DNA of 28,218 bases, taken from positions 1 to 28,218 of IMG/VR virus record IMGVR_UViG_3300006916_000275; one strand, given 5' to 3'. The notes beneath the pieces were generated by a model. That model saw only the letters and a program-made list of their open reading frames with translations. It was not told where the DNA came from and did not search any database. Positions 8,723 to 15,097 of the stretch are shown piece by piece. The translations under genes were made by a program, and so were the position numbers. How positions within the stretch are numbered: position 1 is the first letter of the stretch; each line of letters starts with the position of its first letter. Source of the DNA: a virus.

Positions 8723-9214
8723 TTAACTAGTAACATAGCCGTCACATGCACTAGCATTAAAAGGTACTACAATATCAATACTTGCAGTCCAGCCTGTTAC
8801 TTCATTGTCAAAACGTTCTGTAAAAGGCTCACAGCTAATAGTTTGCTGTATAGCTATATTGTGCCTAAAGTCTGTAAAGTCAGTGTCAAAGTCACTATTC
8901 AACAGTACACTAAGCACGTCACCAATAACTTGAAGCATATCACTAAGCACTTCTTCTTCATTACTTTCATCTTTTTTTACTAAGTCCATAACTATAAATT
9001 GAAAGCTATAAGTAAGGCTACCAGTTTCGTACTGTGCAGTTGATGTACCTATATGCAGTAGTGGGTACGTGGTTTCTACTAAGTCTACTTCAAATATATC
9101 TCCTATAGTAGTCGTTTGTATTATAGTGTTGTTAGCACCTACTGCACGAAATAAGTCATACAGCATGTTAAGTGTTACATTTTTATTTTCTTGCCCTTTG
9201 TAAAATACGCTCAT
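8723..9214 (-). CDS. Tail terminator-like protein
   Basis: A 163-residue protein with the pattern YPLLHIG, then SLTYSFQFIVMDLV, then EVLSDMLQVIGDVLSVL, and finally EPFTERFDNEVTGW with a hydrophobic VVPF end. This resembles the tail terminator or neck protein family of Bacteroidota siphoviruses, which caps the tail tube beneath the head. Its ATG overlaps the stop of the frameshifted chaperone product by one base (TGATG at 9216-9212), which supports translation into that frame. The family call rests on remembered pattern and gene position. Confidence 0.6.
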   Translation of the reverse strand: MSVFYKGQENKNVTLNMLYDLFRAVGANNTIIQTTTIGDIFEVDLVETTYPLLHIGTSTAQYETGSLTYSFQFIVMDLVKKDESNEEEVLSDMLQVIGDVLSVLLNSDFDTDFTDFRHNIAIQQTISCEPFTERFDNEVTGWTASIDIVVPFNASACDGYVTS

Positions 9215-9986
9215 CAGTTTTTGTTTTGCAAATATGTTAAGTCTTTCTTATATGCTACATAATTAAAGCATGTGTCAACAGTTAGTTCTAGTACCTTGTC
9301 AAATTTTAGTATATCACCATTAGCTAAACTATAGATGACCGAATACCAGCCATAACGTTCTTCAAACGCTTCTTCATCAGTTTTGTAAAGCTGCGTCTGT
9401 TCCTCCTGTTCGCTACCTTTGAATATGCTTGCATAGTGCTCATATAACTTACTGCGATAGTCAAAAAAAAACTAGCAGCACCACTTGCTACATTCATACT
9501 CATTTTTTCTTTGAATATATCAGCCCTTTTTTTAGCACTTACAAAGTCATAGTCTTCTATATTGTACTTGCCGTTTTTTTGTTCAGTTATAGGCCTATAC
9601 AGTATGCTCATTACACTGTGCATGTTAGCCCAGGTGTCTGACAATTTATTGTCTAAGTCTACGAATTCTTTTAGCTTTAGCTCACTAAGGTTAGGGTGAA
9701 AGCCATAGTCAACACCGTCTATTTCTAGCTGCAGTACTAACTCATCACTAGGCTTTATAGACATTAGTTCATTTAGCCTTTCAGCTGCTTTGTCTATTAT
9801 ACTTTTTTTTGCTTTGTTTAACGTGACTATAGGTACACCAGTGAAAGCACTAACTAACTTTATTGTCTTATCTAGTTCACTATCTTCTTCGTTATATGTA
9901 GCCATAAAACGCATGTATGTACTGATAGGTACTTGTTCCCACTTGTTAGGTATATAGTGCCCTGTGCCGTTAATAACTATTTCCAT
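9214..9986 (-). CDS. Tail assembly chaperone, -1 frameshift fusion product (GT-like)
   Basis: The first 174 codons follow the zero frame. A -1 slip on T TTT TTG (9468-9462) enters a frame with no stop for another 82 codons and ends at TGA 9216-9214, giving about 257 residues. The added part starts DYRSKLYEHY, contains EERYGWYSVIYSLANGDILK and is clearly protein-like, with acidic, aromatic and helical character. Its stop overlaps the next start (TGATG). In many siphoviruses (lambda G/GT, HK97) a -1 shift upstream of the tape measure makes a short and a long chaperone that load the tail tube on the tape measure. Here the tape measure is five large genes further on. A sequencing indel in the 9-base homopolymer is the main alternative. 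Confidence 0.75.
9324..9986 (-). CDS. Tail assembly chaperone, zero-frame product (G-like)
   Basis: A 220-residue product read without frameshift. Residues 1-172 are shared with the long form: an N-terminal beta segment (MEIVINGTGHYIP) and then mostly helical sequence. The last 46 residues are basic (NRRNRRSFTKLMKKRLKN) and overlap the acidic -1 frame for 140 bases, so the same DNA encodes two tails of opposite charge. The role is assistance in tail-tube assembly, inferred from frameshift architecture and position between terminase and tail genes. The 14-bp AT motif ends exactly at its ATG. Low similarity outside its group is normal for this family. Confidence 0.7.
   Translation of the reverse strand: MEIVINGTGHYIPNKWEQVPISTYMRFMATYNEEDSELDKTIKLVSAFTGVPIVTLNKAKKSIIDKAAERLNELMSIKPSDELVLQLEIDGVDYGFHPNLSELKLKEFVDLDNKLSDTWANMHSVMSILYRPITEQKNGKYNIEDYDFVSAKKRADIFKEKMSMNVASGAASFFLTIAVSYMSTMQAYSKVANRRNRRSFTKLMKKRLKNVMAGIRSSIV
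9462..9471 (-). promoter_or_regulatory. Slippery site for programmed -1 ribosomal frameshift
   Basis: On the minus strand nine T residues (9471-9463) precede G. In the zero frame they read AGT TTT TTT TTG, so T TTT TTT and T TTT TTG are both canonical X XXY YYZ heptamers. Slipping -1 opens the 82-codon continuation described above. No obvious strong pseudoknot was identified downstream by eye. Confidence 0.7.
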
Positions 9987-9999
9987 ACTATAATATATA
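9986..9999 (-). promoter_or_regulatory. AT-rich 14-bp motif abutting chaperone start codon
   Basis: The minus strand reads TATATATTATAGTA, its last A being the A of the chaperone ATG. As a promoter this would make the mRNA start inside the gene, so here it may instead act in translation initiation, or an internal start may be used. There is no purine-rich ribosome site in front. Confidence 0.35.
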
Positions 10000-10042
10000 A
10001 AAGGTTAGTTCTTGTATCTTTGCCTAGTTATTTTGTTATAGT

Positions 10043-10082
10043 GCAGGTGTTGTAGCTTTTGTTTTTGGGTTGCAGCACCTGC
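10043..10082. repeat. Imperfect 14-bp inverted repeat downstream of terminase
   Basis: Arms at 10043-10056 and 10069-10082 surround a T-rich 12-base loop. On a plus-strand RNA all 14 pairs form (11 Watson-Crick, 3 G-U). On the minus-strand mRNA the three wobbles become A-C mismatches, leaving 7 clean pairs (gcaggtg with cacctgc). It begins 3 bases after the terminase stop in a 98-base gap with no supported gene. No T-run follows on the minus strand. Confidence 0.5.
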
Positions 10083-10084
10083 AT

Positions 10085-11392
10085 TTATTGTATATAGTAC
10101 CTACCTGTTGACCTCAACTCATAGTACATACGCATCATTATAGCATCACTAAAGTCAGGGCTACGGCCTATAGCTAACTTGACATCATCTTTACCTACTA
10201 GCTGTAGCTTAGTGTCTTTGTCATAGTTTTTACGCCTTACTTGTTCTAGTTCTTGTATAATACTGTTGCGTGCACTTATATCATTAGTGTGTAAATATAT
10301 TGCACTACGGTTGATATAGTCAGCAAGTGTATAGTAGCACTGTGTTTTCAAGTTTTGATAGTTTTGCTTTTTTATAGCTGCACTGTTATTTACAAAGCCT
10401 ACACACCTAAGTATATCACGTACACCACCACCTACACCGTCATCATCTACAATTATATTGCTAAGCTTAACACTGTGCATAGCTTGTAGCTTACGTATTT
10501 CATCAGCTGCCTGTGTTACACTGTTACTGCTCAATACGACAAACTGCTCAGCACGTAAGCCGTTCCAGTAAACTATAACTGTCTTGTCTTTACCGTAACG
10601 TGCTATATCTGCTGTTATATACTTGTCACCTGCTTGTATATGTTTGTTGTCAAAGCTGCTTACAATAGCATTATAGTCTATAAGCTTGTCATCACTGTCA
10701 TCATATTCCCAGTTACCAAATAGTAGCCTTTGCTTACTTATATAGTCAAGCTTGTTAAGCTGTTCTTTATAGTGCTTACTTACGTGCTTATTGTCATCTA
10801 CTAGTGACTGTATAAATTTACGGTATACTGGTAGTTTACTTTCTTTGTGGGGCTTGTAGAATGTATGATATACCCACGACTTACTAGGGTTGCAAGTCAA
10901 CAGTACTTTAGGTGTTAAGTTATATTCATCTAGCTTGTAACGTATACGGCTTGCTACTATTTGCTTTGCTTTTTCTGTTATTTGACTGCACTCATCTATA
11001 AACGCTGCTGTAAGTTCTAAACTACCTAAGCTATCAAAATTACGGTCACTAGGGTACTGAAATAAGTCTTTGAGTATAACAGTACTGCCGTTAAAAAAAG
11101 TAATAACATTACTGCTAGCATTATAGCTGTAGTGTGTGTTAGCATGTATACCCCACTGTGCACACACTTCAAAAAAAGTATTGAGTGTAGTTTTTTTAAG
11201 TGTATCTAGTTTACTACGGCCTATCAAACACCTAACACCGTCATATTCTGTACATAAATATATAATAAAACAACAGCCTAGGTATGACTTGCCACCACCT
11301 GCAGCACCACCGTATAAAACTTCTGTAGTAGTTTTGTCAGTAAGGTATTTTAGTGCTATACCTTGCTTAGCTGTTAGTGTCGCTGTCTTCAT
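10085..11392 (-). CDS. terL: Terminase large subunit
   Basis: A 435-residue packaging motor and nuclease. The N-terminal ATPase shows Walker A GGAAGGGKS (residues 28-36), Walker B AAFIDEC with Asp133-Glu134, and a coupling-like LLTCNPS at 164-170. The C-terminal RNase H-like nuclease shows the first Asp in ITADIARYG (about 262), the second in IIVDDDGVGGG (316-318) and a likely third in SPDFSDAIMM near the end. Length is normal. It pumps DNA through the portal and cuts it; closure of the window into a circle with no long repeat suggests headful packaging. It overlaps the small terminase gene by 26 bases. Confidence 0.97.
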   Translation of the reverse strand: MKTATLTAKQGIALKYLTDKTTTEVLYGGAAGGGKSYLGCCFIIYLCTEYDGVRCLIGRSKLDTLKKTTLNTFFEVCAQWGIHANTHYSYNASSNVITFFNGSTVILKDLFQYPSDRNFDSLGSLELTAAFIDECSQITEKAKQIVASRIRYKLDEYNLTPKVLLTCNPSKSWVYHTFYKPHKESKLPVYRKFIQSLVDDNKHVSKHYKEQLNKLDYISKQRLLFGNWEYDDSDDKLIDYNAIVSSFDNKHIQAGDKYITADIARYGKDKTVIVYWNGLRAEQFVVLSSNSVTQAADEIRKLQAMHSVKLSNIIVDDDGVGGGVRDILRCVGFVNNSAAIKKQNYQNLKTQCYYTLADYINRSAIYLHTNDISARNSIIQELEQVRRKNYDKDTKLQLVGKDDVKLAIGRSPDFSDAIMMRMYYELRSTGRYYIQ

Positions 11393-11720
11393 CTATTACA
11401 AGGTTGATACGTACAGGCTTGTCACCCCCAGTGTGTTCAAGTTCTTGCCTTTCAACAAAGCCCCTACGCTTCCCTTTAGTTTTTAAGTAGAATATAGTAG
11501 CAGCTGTGCTACCGTCTTGTATCTGTTCAAATAGTTTACTTTCTGCAAAGTCTAGTGCTACGTCTTGTATAGCTGTTACTTGTGCACTAAAGTCTGCATC
11601 TTCATTTAGCCACCTGTAATAAGTAGCCCTACTTACACCTGCTTTTTGACAGGCTGTAGTCACTACACCTAGTGCTTTTTCTAGTGCTTCTAGTATTGCT
11701 TCTTTTTTAGTGTGTTTCAT
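11367..11720 (-). CDS. terS: Terminase small subunit
   Basis: A 117-residue DNA-binding protein. A helix-turn-helix at about residues 19-40 (VVTTACQKAGVSRATYYRWL) is typical of small terminases that recognise the packaging site. The middle part (DFAESKLFEQIQDGSTAATIFYLKTKGK) forms the usual oligomerisation region, followed by RGFVERQELEHTG and an acidic tail. It lies directly before the large subunit, as is usual, and its start overlaps the end of the dioxygenase gene by 14 bases. Confidence 0.88.
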   Translation of the reverse strand: MKHTKKEAILEALEKALGVVTTACQKAGVSRATYYRWLNEDADFSAQVTAIQDVALDFAESKLFEQIQDGSTAATIFYLKTKGKRRGFVERQELEHTGGDKPVRINLVIDEDSDTNS

Positions 11721-12546
11721 TTGTCTTATTTTTAGGGTTGATACCTTTAGCCCTATTTACTGCACGCTTACGTTTCATAGTGTTAAGCCTTGTCACTTCT
11801 TCTTTATAAGGGTAGCAGTGTTTTAACTGTGCCATAGTATAGTATACTATTGAAGCCCTATAAAAGTCATCAGTATAAGGTGTTATAGGCATTACACCGT
11901 GTATTTCTTCTTGCCCCCTAAATATACACAGTGCACCGTCTAACTGTTCAAGTGCTATACGGTACTCAGGTAGTACTAGCTCACCACCTTTACAGTTCTT
12001 TTTTAGTATTAGTACGTTACTGTAGCTGCCTTTTATATTGCCACTATCACGGTGATACTTTATTGCATGGTTAACGTTTATATTCACTGTAGTGTAAGGT
12101 GTATCAGTTAGCCTATAGTCATCATTGACTAACTGCCGTACTGCAGCTAAGTCATTGTCATATATTTCAGGTAGGTGCTTTTTGTATATATCACATATCA
12201 CGTCTTGAAAAGCAAACATAGTTTTCATGATAGGTTTTTCCTCTATTGTTTTGTTGCTAAAGCGACAAAAGTCATTCCTAAGTGCTACACGTGGCAAAGC
12301 ACCGAATACACTTGACTTTGTGGGTATAGCATTAGTACGGTAAGTTTCTACATACTTTGTAGTGTTGACTGCCTTACGTATACCTTTCAACAGTTGCTTA
12401 TCTATGTTAACATATATACCTATACACACACCGTCTAGGTAAAACTTAGTGTCATCTGTTATAAGTGTATCATAGTGCTCAGCTACTGGTGTACTTTTGA
12501 GCAGTTGTTTACTATCGTTATATTTTGTTAGGTTAACAGTCTTCAT
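11707..12546 (-). CDS. TET/JBP-like 2-oxoglutarate/Fe(II) DNA dioxygenase
   Basis: A 279-residue protein with the full signature of a double-stranded beta-helix 2OG/Fe(II) oxygenase. It has HxD at His165-Asp167 (KYHRDSGN), a GGELVLPEY turn at 188-196, the distal iron-binding His216 (EEIHGVMP) and the 2OG-binding Arg230 (YRASIVYY). The upstream stretch FGALPRVALRNDFCRFS (81-97) fits the TET/JBP group, which oxidises the methyl group of 5-methylcytosine or thymine in DNA. With a C5-cytosine methyltransferase in the same genome, the likely substrate is phage 5-methylcytosine, yielding 5-hydroxymethylcytosine or further products. The C-terminus is very basic, as expected for DNA contact. It overlaps the ParB-like gene by 14 bases. 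Oxygenase fold is nearly certain; the DNA substrate is inference. Confidence 0.85.
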   Translation of the reverse strand: MKTVNLTKYNDSKQLLKSTPVAEHYDTLITDDTKFYLDGVCIGIYVNIDKQLLKGIRKAVNTTKYVETYRTNAIPTKSSVFGALPRVALRNDFCRFSNKTIEEKPIMKTMFAFQDVICDIYKKHLPEIYDNDLAAVRQLVNDDYRLTDTPYTTVNINVNHAIKYHRDSGNIKGSYSNVLILKKNCKGGELVLPEYRIALEQLDGALCIFRGQEEIHGVMPITPYTDDFYRASIVYYTMAQLKHCYPYKEEVTRLNTMKRKRAVNRAKGINPKNKTNETH

Positions 12547-13114
12547 TTTCTAGTATCTTATATATAAGTACCCTGTAGTCATCACAGTCATATTTTTCTA
12601 GCAAGTTTTCTAGTCTGTTTACTACGTCTTCAAACTCATCAGCTTCAAAAGGTATAGTCAAGCTTTTTATTTTAGCTTCCATGAACCTTTCAAGCTTGCT
12701 ATCTACGTCAAGGTTGCTGTAGTCTGTAGTATTGCTTATATCGTCTTCATTTTGCCATACGTCAACACCCCAGTCAGCTAAGTCAACAGTGTTAAATTCG
12801 TTACCTAGTATATCCCAATCCCACTCACCGAATGATACGTTGTCTTTTATTACAAAAGCATCTTGCTGTTCTTTTGTCATATCACTAGCTACTATAATAG
12901 GTATTTCTTTAAGGCCTGCTTCTATACATGCTTTGTATCGCATATTGCCACCTAGTATAACGTTATTTTCATCTACTACTATAGGCCTAAGCTTCAGCAT
13001 ATCAGGTAAGTCTTTTATTGACTGTACTAGCTTTTTAAATTTTATATCTTTTATTAGCCTGGGGTTTTTAGGACTTGGCCTTACAGCACTTATGTGTACT
13101 ACTTGTGTTTTCAT
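12533..13114 (-). CDS. ParB-like nuclease-domain protein
   Basis: A 193-residue protein with an N-terminal ParB/sulfiredoxin-type domain. It includes SPKNPRL (14-20), LRPIVVDENNVILGGNMRYKA (42-62, with the GGNMRYKA motif) and the stretch IKDNVSFGEWDWDIL (89-103), common in ParB-like domains linked to phage DNA methylases. The C-terminal half is acidic and probably helical. ParB-like domains can bind DNA or use CTP, and in phages they often neighbour DNA-modification genes. Here it is translationally coupled to the TET/JBP-like oxygenase, so a shared role in modification or targeting is plausible. No methylase is fused. Confidence 0.8.
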   Translation of the reverse strand: MKTQVVHISAVRPSPKNPRLIKDIKFKKLVQSIKDLPDMLKLRPIVVDENNVILGGNMRYKACIEAGLKEIPIIVASDMTKEQQDAFVIKDNVSFGEWDWDILGNEFNTVDLADWGVDVWQNEDDISNTTDYSNLDVDSKLERFMEAKIKSLTIPFEADEFEDVVNRLENLLEKYDCDDYRVLIYKILENEDC

Positions 13115-13373
13115 TGAAATAGTTTTTATTGATACGTTTCATTTGTTCATTTTCACTGATAAGCTGTAGCCGTTCTAACTCAAAATTGAGGTGGTCTATA
13201 GCTTTTTTTATATCTTGTTTTGCAGGGTTGTTAGGCTTTTTACCTGCACGCAAAAGGTACGTCACTGCAGTCCCTATATTGTATGTTAAGTCATAGTCAT
13301 TTATTACGTGGTATGCATGTATACCCTTATATGCACCTTTATAGTATTTTGGTAGTTCTTTCTTTTTAGTCAT
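13068..13373 (-). CDS. DUF3310-like protein
   Basis: A 101-residue protein with the DUF3310 pattern: PKYYKG at the start, YHVINDYDLTYNIGTAVTYLLRAGKK in the middle, then DIKKAIDHLNFELERL. Phage members are sometimes labelled nucleotide kinase but the biochemical role is not established. It overlaps the ParB-like gene by 47 bases, an unusually long overlap in which both reading frames look genuine. It shares one base with the preceding gene's stop region. Confidence 0.75.
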   Translation of the reverse strand: MTKKKELPKYYKGAYKGIHAYHVINDYDLTYNIGTAVTYLLRAGKKPNNPAKQDIKKAIDHLNFELERLQLISENEQMKRINKNYFNENTSSTHKCCKAKS

Positions 13374-13594
13374 TATTTTTTATTGTCTATATATTTACCC
13401 TCAGCTATTTCTTTTATCCCTTTTAAGCACGTGCTAAGGCATGCACTGCAGCGTGTAGTGTGTTTGTAACGTGTGCCGTATATTGTATTATACAGTTCTA
13501 CTAGCTCACGCTTTACTAAGTGGTTAGGTGCACGGCCTGTGCAGCATAACTTGTATAAGCGTTTAGCTTCTTCTATTTGTTTGTCAGTTACCAT
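13373..13594 (-). CDS. Small protein with CxxC pair
   Basis: About 73 residues from the ATG at 13594-13592 (MVTDKQIEEAKRLYKL), whose bases overlap the upstream TGG TAA end. A longer start at 13624 would create a 37-base overlap and is less likely. The helical N-terminal half is followed by CSACLSTC near the C-terminus, a possible metal site. Function is unknown. Confidence 0.65.
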   Translation of the reverse strand: MVTDKQIEEAKRLYKLCCTGRAPNHLVKRELVELYNTIYGTRYKHTTRCSACLSTCLKGIKEIAEGKYIDNKK

Positions 13595-13818
13595 TTTTTT
13601 AAAGGGCATACTTCTGATTTCCATGCAGCCTTAGTTTCTATAGGACAGCCACATACACTGCATTCTTTATGTTCGTGTTCCATGTATTCACACCTGCTAC
13701 ATGTATGCACCCTATCATAATACACGTCAGTGCTTACATTTTCAAAGCCACCTAGTACACGCTTGCTAACTGCTTTTAGGTAGTTATAGCTTTTTACCAT
13801 TAAGTTTGCCTTTTTCAT
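13588..13818 (-). CDS. Zinc-ribbon protein, DUF6171-like
   Basis: Up to 76 residues. A Lys-rich N-terminal helix is followed by CSRCEYM, CSVCGCPI, and a final Cys in a CPLKKW end, giving CxxC-CxxCxC-C zinc-ribbon spacing. Similar small proteins are frequent in phages of Bacteroidota and Bacillota and have no known activity. An internal ATG at 13800 would halve the overlap with the upstream gene and is equally plausible. DNA or protein binding is inferred from the metal site only. Confidence 0.7.
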   Translation of the reverse strand: MKKANLMVKSYNYLKAVSKRVLGGFENVSTDVYYDRVHTCSRCEYMEHEHKECSVCGCPIETKAAWKSEVCPLKKW

Positions 13819-13993
13819 TTTGTCTTATTAGTTTTATTATACCGTATGCTTCATGTTCATTTAGTATTACGTCTACGTCATCAAAATATACAGTTTCTAA
13901 GTCAAGCACGTATTCTAAATCACCGTTTTCATTATACACTTCTATTATAGGTATTTCATAACCTACTAAGCGTGCTAAGTCATCATAAATCAT
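13784..13993 (-). CDS. Acidic 69-aa protein of unknown function
   Basis: A very acidic small protein in its first two thirds (MIYDDLARLVGYEIPI, then DDVDVILNEHEAYGIIKL) with a basic tail. No family recognised. It overlaps the sigma-factor gene by 11 bases upstream and the zinc-ribbon gene by 35 bases downstream, so it is an integral part of this operon. Confidence 0.6.
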   Translation of the reverse strand: MIYDDLARLVGYEIPIIEVYNENGDLEYVLDLETVYFDDVDVILNEHEAYGIIKLIRQNEKGKLNGKKL

Positions 13994-14522
13994 TCCTTAT
14001 ATCATTTAAGCGTTTTGCTATATGTTTTTTAACACCTTTTATAGTGCTGTATATTGACATTCTGCTTATACCTGTTTTTTGTGCTAGTGTAGTATATGTA
14101 TATTTTTTGTCATCTAGCCTACCTAGTACGTATAGTTTAAATAGTTCCCTATCGTACCAGTATAGTTCTTCTAGCAGTTCATTTATTATATCAACACCCT
14201 GTATAATATATAAAGTGTCATCGTACTGTTTGTCAGCTGTTTTGTGTAGCATACCTTTTGCTAGGTCTGTATGGTATGTTACAAGTTCGTATTCTTTTTG
14301 GTAGGTGTAGTAGTATCTGCTTGTCTTGCTGTAGTAGTTTAGCTTGCACATACGGTTGAAATACGGATATATTTCATCACTCGCTACTAACTGCTGCAGC
14401 TTGCTACTTTCCATAGTCAATAACTGCACAAATACTTCTTGCACTAAGTCATCTAAATCTGCAGCTGGTATAAAGTTAGCTGCTATACTTTTTAGTTGCC
14501 TGCATAGTTTGTCGCTGAGCAT
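13983..14522 (-). CDS. Sigma-70-like (ECF-type) RNA polymerase sigma factor
   Basis: A 179-residue protein with sigma-70 organisation. DLDDLVQEVFVQLL (about 22-35) matches region 2, which binds core polymerase and the -10 element. The C-terminal helix-turn-helix at about 139-170 (YTTLAQKTGISRMSIYSTIKGV) matches region 4. A phage sigma factor would redirect host RNA polymerase to phage promoters, most likely for the structural genes further along. The repeated AT-rich 14-bp motif is a candidate target, though nothing in the sequence proves this. A perfect inverted repeat lies in its leader at 14574-14595. Confidence 0.78.
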   Translation of the reverse strand: MLSDKLCRQLKSIAANFIPAADLDDLVQEVFVQLLTMESSKLQQLVASDEIYPYFNRMCKLNYYSKTSRYYYTYQKEYELVTYHTDLAKGMLHKTADKQYDDTLYIIQGVDIINELLEELYWYDRELFKLYVLGRLDDKKYTYTTLAQKTGISRMSIYSTIKGVKKHIAKRLNDIRNDL

Positions 14523-14573
14523 AGGACAATACTATACAAATTATTGATATATAAAAGGTGTGTGTAATAAAGT

Positions 14574-14595
14574 TATCAACAGTTGAATGTTGATA
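14574..14595. repeat. Perfect 8-bp inverted repeat in sigma-factor leader
   Basis: Arms tatcaaca and tgttgata flank a 6-base spacer, 52 bases upstream of the sigma-factor ATG and 4 bases after the NinG-like stop. On the minus strand it is followed by a weakly T-rich stretch (ACTTTATTAC). It could be a weak terminator or an operator for the sigma gene. It contains one copy of the over-represented octamer ACTGTTGA. Confidence 0.5.
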
Positions 14596-14599
14596 GTAG

Positions 14600-15022
14600 C
14601 TATATAAGTTCTTTTAACCTAGCTTTATAGTAGTCTATCATTTCTTGTAGTTCAACAGTACTAAATTTACTAGCTTGCTTGCTTTTTATTTGCAGCTGCT
14701 GTACTATATCTTTACCTAGCTCTGCAGTTAGCCTACTACCGAACAGCCACTGCTCACCCTGTGCAAACAGGTTGCAGCGTGGGCATTGTGGCCTGCAGTT
14801 GTTTTCATCCCAGCGTGTTGACAAGTGCCTACGTGATATGAAGTGACCGTTATGCATTTCTTTTACATGTTTTTTATTATAGCAAGTGTAACACTCAACA
14901 ATACCGTTGTCATCAGCTGCAGCATATCGTACATACTGACTAAAGACCTTGTCTAGTTCTTTTTTTAGTTTTGTGTGTGTTTTCTTCATACTGCTTATTA
15001 CGCTTTTGTAAACGGTGCTCAA
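14600..15022 (-). CDS. ninG: NinG-like recombination nuclease
   Basis: A 140-residue protein resembling lambda NinG (Rap), a nuclease acting on recombination intermediates. After a Lys-rich helix with LDKVFSQYVR, metal-binding pairs appear: CYTC (Cys44, Cys47), HNGHFISRR (His57, His60) and CPRC (Cys80, Cys83), with RWDENNCRPQC linking them. This HNH-like pattern is the NinG core. The protein is shorter than lambda NinG (about 200 residues). A second Met at residue 12 is an alternative start. The gene overlaps the small membrane-protein gene upstream by 83 bases. Confidence 0.8.
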   Translation of the reverse strand: MSTVYKSVISSMKKTHTKLKKELDKVFSQYVRYAAADDNGIVECYTCYNKKHVKEMHNGHFISRRHLSTRWDENNCRPQCPRCNLFAQGEQWLFGSRLTAELGKDIVQQLQIKSKQASKFSTVELQEMIDYYKARLKELI

Positions 15023-15095
15023 AATATAAAGCTAGTAGTATATATGCACTAACTTGTATCAGTACTATAATATATAAAGCTTTTAGTGCTGTCAT
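14940..15095 (-). CDS. Small single-pass membrane protein (51 aa)
   Basis: ATG at 15095-15093, 2 bases after the methyltransferase stop, TAG at 14942-14940. The product begins MTALKALYII, has one hydrophobic segment at residues 5-24, then a charged Arg/Lys-rich tail (HKTKKRTRQGL) expected in the cytoplasm. It overlaps the NinG-like gene by 83 bases in another frame. The tight spacing after the methyltransferase and the clean membrane-plus-basic design support it. Function is unknown; it could anchor a phage protein or affect the membrane. Confidence 0.5.
   Translation of the reverse strand: MTALKALYIIVLIQVSAYILLALYFEHRLQKRNKQYEENTHKTKKRTRQGL
15063..15076 (-). promoter_or_regulatory. AT-rich 14-bp motif, copy 40 bases before NinG-like start
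   Basis: The minus strand reads TATATATTATAGTA. Here it also encodes part of the hydrophobic segment of the 51-residue membrane protein (LYIIV), so the match could be coding coincidence, but its distance to the NinG-like start is promoter-like. Confidence 0.3.
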
Positions 15096-15097
15096 TT

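Noticed and set aside
10028-10084. 18-codon frame directly after the terminase stop
   Set aside because: It coincides with the inverted repeat, is too short to judge and has no recognisable composition or coupling to the next gene.
14201-14216. Sixth near-copy of the AT-rich 14-bp motif
   Set aside because: It is inside the sigma-factor gene, encodes Tyr-Ile-Ile and does not match the last bases, so chance is sufficient.
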